Assembly: GCA_963576735.1 (NCBI GenBank)
Contig: OY755197.1
Span: 1,500,501-1,564,500 of the forward strand
From: Bedellia somnulentella
Taxonomy: Eukaryota; Arthropoda; Insecta; Lepidoptera; Bedelliidae
Reading direction: 5' to 3'
Length of the DNA stretch: 64,000 bases
In this document: positions 1 through 12,900 of the stretch, piece after piece
Numbering within the stretch: position 1 is the stretch's first letter
Layout of the letters: the number at the start of each line of letters is the position of its first letter
The notes under the pieces: model-generated
What the model saw: only the letters and a program-made list of their open reading frames with translations
Databases searched by the model: none
Told to the model about the DNA's origin: nothing
Made by a program: the position numbers and the translations under genes

Positions 1-44
1 ATATAAACTCAATCTAATAAACAATACTTTATAAATACCATCCA

Positions 45-162
45 ATTTTTACCATCTTTTCCCCAGTCAACTTCCAAAAGTGGCTGAGGAATTTAGAGCG
101 AGAGGATTTAGCGCTGGCTACCCCTTCTAGGGAAATATAGCCGTGAGTATATGTATTTATGT
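45..162 (+). mobile_element. SINE-A copy, 5'-truncated
   Basis: 3' half only; ends GCCGTGAGTATATGTAT some 25 bp before MAST exon 1 of the window. Confidence 0.82.
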
Positions 163-186
163 TTATAAAAACTATTTTTTTTCTAG

Positions 187-306
187 TTCCCCCTCCCGTT
201 CCCCCGGTGGTGGAAGTACAGAATCCTCCAGAGAAGACGCAGTCACAGCCATGTCAGTTTTGTTTGCTGCCAGGTTTCCTAAGGCGCAGCAGCATATGGA
301 TGAGAG
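187..306 (+). CDS. MAST: MAST exon 1 of window (DUF1908 start)
   Basis: Acceptor TTTTCTAG ends at 186 and donor GTTAGT starts at 307. The first base completes a codon begun in an off-window exon. It encodes SPSRSPGGG...[13 protein letters not shown], matching the Ser-Pro-Arg stretch and FPKA..QM.ER helix at the start of the MAST DUF1908 region. Exits in phase 2. Confidence 0.9.
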
Positions 307-3300
307 GTTAGTGCTATTTATTAGAAAGAAAGAAAGAAAGAAAATGTGTTATTCTACTCGTGAGGACACAAAAGTTTTGTAACAAAATAATAATAATACA
401 CAAATCATAACAATATAAAAGTAACAAAACATAGATCTTTAACTAACTCAAAAATTGTATTACAAAAAATAAACATAAACATAATAACATTAACGTTCAG
501 CCGATTATCCCCGAAGGGGTTGGCAGAGGTACTAATACTTGGCAAAACGTGGGTACTCTGAACATCACGTGTTATTGTCACCCGGTGTTCAGAGTACCAA
601 CGTTATGCATAGACAGTGTACTTACGTGGTAGGGGGCAGGCCTATCGCCGTTTTACAAAAAATAATAAAAAATAACTTGTACTAGACATGTGGCCTCATT
701 TGGTGAGAAGGTACCTGGCTCGGTACTCTGCTACTGTCGCATATATCGACATACATACATCATTAGCATAGCCTATTATGATCCCAGTTCAAGACTCCAA
801 AGGGTCCCACCAAAGGATCAGAGCCTACCCTGTATAGGTGATTAGACCGATCATGTGATAGTCCATTACGCTGGCTAAGTGCGTCTTGGCAAACTAACGA
901 TAGTAAAAAAATGTTTTTACCAAAAACAATTACATTTACATATAAAACCGACTCTCTAAAAAGGGACAGCGCCCTGTGAGCATATTATAAGTAGAAATAA
1001 TAACTTATAATAACTTTTCAATGTATAAAAACCAAATTATAACTAATAAACGATAACTATCGTGATAGTAGGAAGGATTTGAATGGGAAAATGGTTGTTA
1101 AAGCCATCATCCTCCTAAATTCCGATTTTTTGGTTAGAAGACTCAGGGGAACAGTTTTTGGTGGTTCAAGGACTACATACATATACATATACTCACGGCT
1201 ATACATCCCTAGAAGGAGTAGCCAGAGCTAAAGAATTAGAAATTCCTCAACCACTTTTGGAAGTTAAGTGGGGAAAAGATGGTAAAAATTAAGATTATTG
1301 GTGATGAGTCTCCAACTGTACAGCCCAAAAATCCCTTAAAAGCCCCAATACCGTTAGTCGCCTCTTACGTACACCCACCGGAAGAAATGGGGTAGTGCTA
1401 TTCTAAACCGACACTACACAGCTAAGCACTACTTTATATGTAATGTAATTTCACAAAAAGGAGTATCCAGAGCTTCAGTATTAATAAATCCTTAGCCACT
1501 TCTAGTAAGAAAAATATCTATAGCCAAACGCCTCGAACAATACCCGTTCGATATAATAGGATACTGCAATTCTAAGCCGACACTACACAACCAACCAATA
1601 CTTCAGAGTAATTGCTAATCGAACATCGGTGCTGTGTAGTGTCCGCTTAGAATAGCACTACCCCATTTCTTTCGGTCGGTCTACGTAAGAGGCGACTAAC
1701 GGTAAGGGGCTTTTAAGGGATTTTTGGGCGATGCGGTTGGAGACCCATCACCAACAAGCATCCTTTATTTTACATAAAAGTGGCTGAGGAATGTCTAATT
1801 CCTTAGCTCTGGCTACCCCTTCTAGGGATTTCTAGCCGTGAGTGAGTGTATATTCTAATCGAAGTATTTCATTTTCAGATTGCGAGGTTTAATAGATGAG
1901 TTGACTGAGCTCGATAAGAAGCCTGACCGACCGCCCATCGAGAGATTTGTTCAAAGACAAGTAAGTATACCCTTAATACCCTTAGATCCCTAGGATATAT
2001 AGATTTAGTTTATTATTGTATATAGTGGGATTGCCGTGTAGTGTCGGCTTAGAATAACACTACCCCATTTCTACCCGTGGGTGATCGTAAGAGGTGACTA
2101 AGGGTATAGGGGTTTTTAAGTGATTTCTGGGCGATGTGGTTGGAGACCCGTCACCAAAAACGTTTATTATTATCATCTTTTCCCCAATCAATTTTCAAAA
2201 GTGGCTGAGGAATTTTTCATTGCAAAGCTCTGACTACCCCGTTAAGGGATTTATAGCCGTGAGTATATGTATGTATAGGAGGATGATGGAGTGACATTCA
2301 TTTATTCATATATTCACGGCTATGAATCCCAAAAAAGAGTAGCTAGAGCCTTGGAATTGAAAACTCCTCTGCCATTCTTGCAAGTTATTTTGGGAAAAAG
2401 ATACTAAAAATTGGTGTCTTAACCACATCGCTCAACAACCACTTAAAAAATCCCACTATGCTATTCTATGACTCACTAACTACACAACCGTTTTGTGCAT
2501 CTATTTATTAATGATTGAAGAAAAAACTCCATATGTAGTAGAAGAATTAAAGCAAATTCTCATTCGGTTGAAATCAGCGTCTTTTGGTCTATAAGACTAA
2601 CTGGTATATACTGAGCCGACCTTATTGGCCTTTTTCTTAATCCATGTATTTTTTGCAAATAATATATGGATATAAAATAAAATATCTGAGTAGTGGAAAT
2701 AAATGTTTATCTATCTATTAAATAAACTATTTATTTCACATGTGAGTTTGCTAATAACATGTGTTTTCAAATACATTTTTATTTTGCAGGTTCTAGAAAT
2801 GGCCCGCGATTGCCTTCACAAATCGGAGTCTAAACAAGTGACTAGCAGCTACTTTTACGATATGGCTGACAGTCTAGATCGGTTGTTGGCTGAGGTGAGC
2901 TAAATTTTATTTGAATACTTATAATCACGGCTATTAATCCCAAAAGTTGGCTGGAAGTTAGAATAAGAAATTCCTTACTTGAAAGTTTATTCGGGGGAAA
3001 ACCTTAGTTGCCCCATAGATATAGAGAATCTTCTAAGGCTCTTAGCATTAAAGGTGTAAGTAAGGCTTTATGACTAAATACTTGAATGATATGGTATGGG
3101 GCCCGAGGCTCGAAGCTCGAAGATCAAAGCTAAAAAGCATTTCATTGAGGTAAAGCTTGTAACTTTGTTTGTTTGTTTGTACGGGGTAATCTTCAAAAAT
3201 ACTGCACTAAACATGAAAACGCTTTCAAAATCAGAAATATACACTATGCAGGAGTACTAAGGGCTTTATATCATCACGATTAACTTGAAAAAACATAAGC

Positions 3301-3929
3301 AATGATTAAAGAGACCTTAGATATTTACAAATTTCCAAATTTCCAAATTATTTACAAAAGCCTTTCGTAATCTCGGCTTTGTCATTCGGATCTGCAAGCC
3401 TTTCAGCGACATAGGGTGCGTAAAAAAGATCTATTATGCGTATGTTAGGAGCATTTTAGAATATGCATCATGTATCTGGTCTCCGAACTACATTACTTAT
3501 ATCCAGCGTATTGAGCGTATTCAGTCCAAATTCTTGAAACACCTGAATTATAGATCTCATATACAGGGTCGCTCGTACGAAGAATCTTGTCGACAGTATC
3601 ACTTCATAACTCTTGAAGATCGCAGAGTATTGTTGGATATGATGGTGCTCCACGATATCCTTTCGGGCCGCCTCGATTTTCCCACGCTACTATCAGAGTT
3701 TTCTTTTTGTGTTCCACAACGACGTACTCGCCATACATCCAATAGATTATTCTCCATTCCTCTCGTTCACACCAATTATGCCCAAAATTCTGCCTTAGTC
3801 CGTCTTGCCTCTGTATTCAATAAAAAATTTAGCGGCTTAGATCCGTTTTCTACCTCCAAAACCAAGTTCCGTCATGACATCATTAAATTTTTAATAGAGG
3901 ATGATGAGGGAAATAAGTGATAAAACATG

Positions 3930-3992
<63 letters not shown>

Positions 3993-6900
3993 TCATATAA
4001 CAGTTATACTCTTCATATTGCACTTTATTATCTCCGTTTTGTTATTTTTTACCCACTTCTCAAATCTCTAAATGTAGATCATATTTTATTTCCTATTTAT
4101 GGGTTATGTCTGTTACTAAGTTAAGTTTAAGTCTAAGTTTAGTTAGTGTTTAACTGCTAAGTTTTTCTTCTTTGTAAGTATTGTCGGAATTTTCTGTGGA
4201 TATCTGTCACTGGCCTTATGTTTGTACTTTGTTAACCATTATGTTATTTTAAGTTATATGCTGTTGATGTCCCAAATAAAATAAAAAAAAAAAAAAAAAA
4301 CCGTGATAGCCCAGTGGGTAGAACACTCGGTTATCGTGCAAACGACTAGTGTTCAAATCCTGGGTCGGGCCTACACCAATTTGTCTTTTCTAAAGACATA
4401 TGTGTGGTTAATTTATCATGGTTGTTAACGGTGAGGGAAAACATCGTAGGGAAACCCACATGGCTGAGTTGTACTTAGTCATGTGACAGTGTATTCGTAC
4501 AAAACGGCGATAGGCCTGCCCCCTATCACGTGAGTACACTGTCCATGCAAAACGTGGGTACTCTGAACAACAGGTGACAAAGTCACGTGATGTTCAGAAG
4601 TATTAGTACCTCTGCCAACCCCTTCGGGGATATTCGGCGTGAACGTTTATGTTTATGTTTATTATGTTATATTTACAAAACCACACCACCCGTGCTTTGG
4701 TGGGTCACTAGTAACTGTAAATTCCTGATTTAAATAAAAACTATAAATGTCTATTTTGTCTGTCTCTCCGTGTCTCACAGTAATTTATGTTACTTTTGAA
4801 CCAACTCTTTTCTTCTTATTATACCAACCCATTAAAAGCCTCTTTTTCCTCTCAGACCCGCGAAAAATCCCCTGAAGCCGGTGCTGCCGTTTCCTCCTTA
4901 GTCACCCGACTCACCTTAGCCATGGCCCGGCCTGCCCGACTTCTCGAGTGTCTCGAGTTCGATCCCGAGAGGTTCTACCGGCTTTTAGAGGCAGCTGAGG
5001 GACATGCTAGGAATGCGCAGGTATAGAAATATTAATATATTTTATTGTATGAAGAATCCATTTCTGCTGTATTGAATAACATTGCTGCCTTGTATAAAAA
5101 TCAACTTTTCCTGTAAATTCATATTAAGTGTAAATTATTGTTCAGGAAAAGTAAACTAGTGTATTCAAGTAACCAAATTGATTAGATCAACTATGTGATG
5201 AGAGCTCAGCTGATTTGTATGGAGAAGAGACAATTACCACAGATAATCCGCCGTGTAGTGTCGGCTTAGAATAAAACTACCCCATTTCTACCCGTGGGTG
5301 ATCGTAAGAGGCGACTAAGGGCATAGGGGCTTATTAAGTGATTTTTGGGCGATGTGGATGGAGATCCGTCACCAAAAACATTTATTATTACCATCTTATC
5401 CCCAATCAACTTCCAAAAGTTGCTGAGGAATTTTTCATTCCAAAGCTCTGGCTACCCCGTTAAGGAATTTATAGCTGTGAGTATATGTATGTATGTATGT
5501 AAGAGACAATTAACTACACTAATTAATTGATAATTAACGACACTCTTCTGGCTTTTTAACGCTGTTTTGCTACATCCTCCGAATTTAGATCACAATATTA
5601 GACCTCTAGTTTTAATATTCGCATTTTTAGTATTAACAATATGTATATTCCTCAGGGCATATCGTCCGACATTCCTCAATATATAATCCACAAGCTGGGG
5701 CTGTCACGTGACCCGTTGGCTGAACTGCACGCGCCGCCGCCGCCGCCACCGCCACATAACTATTCGCCTTCCAAGTGAGTGAGATTGTTGTTTATTTTTT
5801 TACTTATAACTAAATAAACAGTTTGAAACAAATTAAAATATCATAAGTATGAACATGCAATATTTTTTTTGACAACTTTATAATTGAATAAAAAAGTGGA
5901 AATGAAAAGGTAAAAAGACAAATTAGAAAATCATTCGGTCATTCGATCTTCCAGGGAGGTCAGGTGTGTGTTTGTGTGCATTTGCTTAGAATAAAAAATA
6001 AGAAAATTGGTAAAAGGGATCTATAGAGCTAGTGTGGATGGTAATGTTAGTAGAGGACGACCACGGAGAACACACTTGGACCAAATTGAGAGTGTGCTCA
6101 AAAAGGCTGGTGTCCGAAGTATGAAGAATAAAAGAGCATGTATGAAAAGATTGATGGATGTAAACGAAGCTAGAGAGGTTTGTCAGGATCGTGCGAAGTG
6201 GCGATCAATAGTCTCTGCCTACCCCAATGGGAACTAATTGCGTGAGTATATGTATGTATGTAAAAAATAAAACATTATTCATCCTCATCCTCACAGCCCA
6301 TATAATATTCCCACCGTGATTTGGCCTTAATCCACCACGCTGGCCAATTGCGGGTTGGCAGACTAAAGACTACTACCGTAATAGTATCTTAATTTTTGGA
6401 TAATCAGGTGGTTCAAGCCTTCGAAATCCTTCCAAACTGGGTTAAATCTTACAAATTAAATTTGATGATGTGAAATTAAATTAAATTTGATAATTAAAAG
6501 TGGGTAATCGTAAGAGGTGACTAAGGGCATAGGGGCCTATTAAGTGATTTTTGGGCGATGTGGTTGGAGATCCGTCGCCAAAAACATTTATTATTACCAT
6601 CTTTTCCCCAATCAACTTACAAAAGTAGCTGAGGAATTTCTCATTCCAAAGCTCTGGCTACCCTGTTAAGGGATTTATAGCCGTGAGTATATGTATATGT
6701 ATGTATGTATGTAAATTTAATTTGTGATTTTCCCCCCGGGAATCGAACCCGAGACCTCCGTACTTGAAGCTAAGCGCTTAGCCGTGGGACCACGGAGGCA
6801 GTCAACATATTATGTGGGTAAAGGCACTACTGATGAACATATTTAGTTGATATTTACTCACCTAGTTATATTTGTTACTTTTTGTTGGACAATTAGTTCA

Positions 6901-9900
6901 CTTGCTTCTTAGACGTTCTTTGAGTGAACCATTTATGTGAGCATATGTTTATCATTCATTCACTCCACTTTGATCAATTAGGGATCGCTTTTTATAAAGA
7001 GTTAAATGATCTTTTACTTAAGTGGTTTCGTGTTTGCAAATCTATCACCAAATCCTTTATTGTATTAGCATTTTTTTTGTATATTTCATACCTCTTAAAT
7101 AGTACTTTTATTATAATTATAATAAAACTCCTTTTTATAAGATTGTATTTAACGCATCAACAAACCTTAAATACATTTCATACTTAGCCGTATTTGTTTC
7201 ATCTACTTTAGCCTGGTAACATAGAAGTTTCCTTTCAAAAGTAATATTAACATGATTATAAATCAATATAGTACATCAATTTGCTGTGTAGTGTCGGCTT
7301 AGAATAGCACTACCCCATTTCTTCCGGTGGGTGTACGTAAGAGGCGACTAACGGTATTGGGGCTTTTAAGGGATTCTTGGGCGATGCGGTTGGAGACCCG
7401 TCACCAACAACCTTTATTTCACTATCTTTTCCCCACGCAACTTCCAAGAGTGGCTGAGGAATTTCTAATTATTAGTAAATGTATGTATGTTTGTATGTAA
7501 AACTCCTTATTTCAGATCCCGCGGCCGCCAATCCCCCCCCGGGGCACCAGGTTCAGCCCCGCCTTCAGAAAACGACTACCAAGTGATAAAGTTGATCTCA
7601 AACGGAGCCTATGGCGCTGTCTACCTTGTCAAGCATAAGCAGACTAGGCAACGGTGAGATTATAATATAATGATATTATTTTGTATATTATACTTATTTT
7701 ATTATTTTATTTGACATGACATGAATTTAATATGTGGATATTAGTAATATGTTCTGAATTTAAGCCAGTATTATATTATAATGTAGAAATAATGTTCAGT
7801 TTTAATTTTTTAATCTGTTTTATGTTTTATTTAGAATTATTATTTACTTTTTTTTTATTTATTTTAACTTTTGTTTGTCAGTTTATATTATGCGGTGCCC
7901 TATCAGGTTTCATGTTATGGAGCAATAAATAAAATATTCTGTATCATCTCGATAATCACCACATGAAAATGATTTCGGAAATAGGAACTAACGGCGTGAG
8001 TATATTTATGTGTGGAAACAGCAAAGATATACTGGCCAGTACACCCTGCTGTGTACCAACTTATAATTTGTATCTATGCTTAACTCGAAAGAAATTTACA
8101 TACCGCGATGTAGGATATGAGTGAGACGCTGCTATGTGCGAGTGAGTCCGCAGTAGTGTGCGCTCTAATATGACTCCCACATATGTATATCAGTGGCTTC
8201 AGTATTCAGTCATTACGGGGTTGAAAATGCTAACGGCGAAACTTATATGATGACTTGAACTGGTTGTTTTGTAGTTTTTAACCGACTTCAAAAAAAGGAG
8301 TGTTCTCAATTCGACCGGTATATTTTTTTTTATTATTATTTTTTATTTATGTTCGCCGATTACTTCGCCATTTATGAACCGATTTTGATTATTATTTTTG
8401 TATGTTATTTTTATGTGTTATATAATATTAAAATAGTTGAGTTAGTATCCCTTATAACAAGCGAGTATAAATTACTGTTTGCTCTAGGTTTGGTATTAAT
8501 TTGTTTATATTTATAACAAAATGGAAAAAATGGTGTGAGTATATAAAAAAAAGCTGCACGCTTAACCATTTGCACCTTAGTATAAGGTATAATGAGCTCT
8601 CGAAAAAAAAGTGCCTTGCCTTGCCTTGCCGTGTAGTGTCGGCTTAGAATAGCACTACCCCATTTCTACCTGTGGGTGATCGTAAGAGGCGACTAAGGGT
8701 ATAGGGGCTTTTTAAGTGATTTTTGGGCGATGTGGTTGGAGACCCATCACCAAAAACGTTTATTATTATCATCTTTTCCCCAATCAACTTCCAAAAGTGG
8801 CTGAGGAATTAATCATTCCAAAGCTCTGAATACCCCGTTAAGGGATTTATAGCCGTGCGTATATGTATGTATGTATGTATGAAAAAAAGTTTATTTTGGT
8901 TGATTTGTAACTTTTTTAAGTACGTATGTTGTTAATATGATTTGATCATATGATTTTAGTATATTTTTCATATTTTTTTTCTATATTTTTTGTATTTGTT
9001 ACAGTTACGCAATGAAGAAAATCAGTAAAAACAACTTGATGTTGAGAAATCAAGTGGAACAAGCGTTCGCCGAGAGAGATATTTTGAGTTTCGCTGACAA
9101 CCCTTTCGTGGTAAGACATTGGGGTTGATAATATTATCGGTCGCTTAAATAATAACAGTTGTATTTGTTAAATATTTTTTAAATTATTTAATCATTATGC
9201 TACCACTTAAATATGTGACCTATATAAGAAGAACTTTTCTACATAAATTGTGATGAAACTTTGTTTAAAGTGGAGATCGATGAAGATATCTAAGAACAAA
9301 AAAACATCCCTTCACTATTCTTTCATTTAACACAATTAAAGCTACTCTGGCTCCTTTAAGGGATTAATAGTCGTGAGTATATGTATGTATGCTATTCTAT
9401 CTAAGCCGATACTAAAAGAAGTTTTTTTTTTCTTTTCGCAATCTTACGTATAAATCATTTATCCATTTTACCATATTTTCCTAACCCCACAGGTAACAAT
9501 GTACTGTTCATTCGAAAGCAAACGCCACTTATGCCTCATCCTCGAATTCGTGGAAGGGGGCGACTGTGGCACTCTGTTAAGATCGGGACCATTACCGGCC
9601 GATATGGCTAGACATTATTTCGCTGAGGCGGTTTTGGCTGTCGAATATTTGCATTCTTATGGCATTGTGCATCGGGATTTGAAGCCTGATAAGTGAGTAT
9701 GAAAATACGTGTTTTGGATTGATTATACTAGTATGAATAGATTGATGGATGTAAACGAACCTAGAGAGTTTTGCCAGGATCGTACGAATAGGCGATCAAT
9801 AGTCTCTGCCTACCCCAATGTGAATTAACGACGTCTGTAAATGTATGTATGTAATACTAGTAATAAGTATTAGTGAAAAAAGATTGAAGAAGTGAAGCGA

Positions 9901-12900
9901 CATGATAGTCCAGTGGGTAAGAACACCCGCCCGAAAAACAGAAGGGCGTGAGTTCCAATCCTGGGACGGGCCTACACCAATTTGTCTTTTCTAAAGTCAT
10001 ATGTGTGGTTAATTTATCATGGTTGCTAACGGTGAGGGAAAACATCGTGAGGAAACCCACATGGCTGAGTTGTACTTAGTCATGTGACAGTGTATTCGTA
10101 CAAAACGGCGATAGGCCTGCCCCCTATCACGTGAGTACACTGTCTAAGCAAAACGTGGGTACCTTCTCTGGAAACTAGATGGCGCTTGCCATGTGAGTTC
10201 AGGAGTATTGGTACCTCTGCCAACCCCTTCGGGGATAAAACGGCGTGAACGTTTATGTTATGTTATGAAAAAAGATTATATTTTTTTGTGGTTAACAACT
10301 GTAATTTGTATATAGATATAGTAACTATTTATTTTTACGCTAAGGTTTAAAATTGAGAGGGGGTAACTATGTCTTTTTTTTCAGGGGTAGTTTTCACGAA
10401 TGCATGTATAATATATTTATTATTGTATAATGTATTTATTTCAAAATCTTGTGAAAATAGACTTACGTTTCTGTCTTTCGTAATTTTTAACGTATGTCTC
10501 CACGCTAAATAAAATATTCTTTGTTTTAAAATTTGTCTGGATCCTAAATATTGGGCTTCTAAATCTTAAAGAAAATAATCTATTAAATGTTCCTTGCGTT
10601 GAATAATTTTGCTTTTATCTCTAATATATGTTTTTTTTCAGCTTACTCATAACAGCAACGGGGCATATCAAACTAACGGATTTCGGACTCAGCAAAATGG
10701 GGTTGATGTCGTGTGAGTAACTTCATTAATTTCAAATATTAGAGATTTAATGATATATAAGAAATTATATTGTTATTAGAACTAAAGAAATGAGAAAATA
10801 ATAAAAAAGGATGTATGGTAAGAATAATGATGTGAGGAACGCAAGAGAGATTTGTCAGGATAGTGGCAATAATGGACGTGAGTATAAGTAAGTTAATGAG
10901 AAATGATTAGAATGTCCAAGTCTAGAAACTATTCAATAAATTAATAAGTAAAGTATAAATAAAGGAAAGAAAAAAATCTTCCGAATGAGCAAAACAATCA
11001 GAGGTGGGGAACGCAAACACTACTTAAAAGTGTAAAAGAAACAAAGGATAGAAGAATTTCGCGCTGGCAGCCATTGACACGGTAGCTCAATTGGCAGAGC
11101 GACGAGGGCGTATACCCGAGGTCGCGGGTTCGATTACCGCCTGTGTCGAAAATTTTTCTTTCCTTTATTTATTCTTTATTTATTAGTAATAATCCCCACA
11201 TGAGGTTTTCATGAACAAAATCATTCAAATTATATTTAGTAAATTATTCGTTTAAACGAAGTTTTGTCTTGAATGTTAAATATTGTTATTAGGCCTGTTA
11301 TACTAACCGATGATCTTGTTAAAAACATTTGCTAATGTTCTGTTTATATGAATATACATACATACATACATACATACATATTCTCACGCCGTTAGTTCCC
11401 ATTGGGGTAGGCAGAGACTATCGATCGCCACTTTGTACGATCCTGGCAAACCTCTCTGGCTTCGTTTACATCCATCAATCTTTTCATACATGCTCTTTTA
11501 TTCTTCATACTGCGGACACCTGCCTTTTTGAGCACATTTTCTATTTGATCCAAATGTGTCCTCCGAGGTCGTCCTCTACTAACATTACCTTCCACATTGG
11601 CTCTATATATCTCTTTCACCAATTTACTGTCATCCATCCTCTCTATGTGCCCAAACCATCTCAACATTCCTTTTTCTATCTTTCTTACAATATCATCTTT
11701 TACACCACACCTTTCACGAATCACATCATTCCTCACACGATCACATAACCTTACATTACACACTTTTCTGAGGGATCTCATTTCTACTGCATTCACTCTA
11801 CTTTCATGCTTCTTCTGCCACACCCAACATTCACTGCCATACATAAGCGTAGGAACGAGGACAGCATCATGCACAGCCATTCGGGCCTTTTCAGACACCG
11901 ACTGACTAGACATTAGACTATCCAGTGCTCCATTTACCGCATTACCCTTTTTCACTCTTCTCTCGATATCTTCATCACACTTTCCATCCCTAGTAAACAA
12001 ACTTCCCAAATACACAAACTCTTTCACTTGTTCCACTTTCTTACCATTAATCTCAATCACGCATTCGGTCATATTCACCTCTCTTTCAAAAACCATAGTT
12101 TTTGTTTTATCCACATTCACCCTCATTCCCTTTTTTTCAAAAGACGCACATGCAATATTCATCATCTCTTGCAGCTCTTCCACCGATGATGCAAGTAGCA
12201 CTTGATCGTCGGCATAAAAGAGGCATTTAATGATGAATCCACCCATTCTCAATCCATAATCACTTTCACGCAACTCTGTTAAACAGTCATCCATGAACAA
12301 ATTGAAGAGCCACGGGGAAGCTACACAACCCTGTCGGACACCCCGAGAGATCCCGAACCAGTCAGTATTTTCCCCGTTTACTCTCACACATGCACTGGAA
12401 TCCTCATAGAGTGATACAAGTGCACGTATAAGTCGACTCCCCAAACCGAACTTGGATAACACCTCCCATAAACACTTTCTTACCACCCTATCATACGCCT
12501 TCTCTAAATCAATGAAGGAGCAATACACCTTTCGGTTCTTAGCTAAGAACTTTTCGGTGATGCTCCTTAAAGAGAAGATTTGGTCCATACATCCCATTCC
12601 CTTTCTAAATCCTGCTTGCACATCCCAAATTTTATCATCCGTTTCATTCATCACTCTTTCAATCAAAACCTTTGCATACAATTTACCGACAATGCTGAGT
12701 AGGCTAATTCCACGGTAGTTTCTAGCCTCCTGGTGTGACCCCTTTCCTTTATATAAAGGCACAATTACCGCTTTGCACCAGTCTTGTGGCACTTTGCCAC
12801 TCGACCAGCATTTTTGGAAAAGGAAGTACAACCAGGAAGCCACCACCCCTTTACCAGCCCTCAGCATTTCAGTGTTTATCCTGTCATACCCTGCCGCTTT

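Larger units (their letters stand above)
3366..4300 (+). mobile_element. Jockey-like LINE, 5'-truncated, with poly(A)
   Basis: Open frame from about 3369 to the TGA at 3918 encodes the C-terminal end of a non-LTR reverse transcriptase ([35 protein letters not shown]). A (CA)n tract (3931-3990) and a 3' UTR follow, then poly(A) at 4282-4300. Everything before the RT C-terminus is missing. It sits in MAST intron 3. Confidence 0.88.

Noticed and set aside
1630..1851. tRNA origin of SINE-A from the B-box-like GGTTGGAGACCC
   Set aside because: No A box at the right distance and no cloverleaf; the head matches the RTE 5' end instead.
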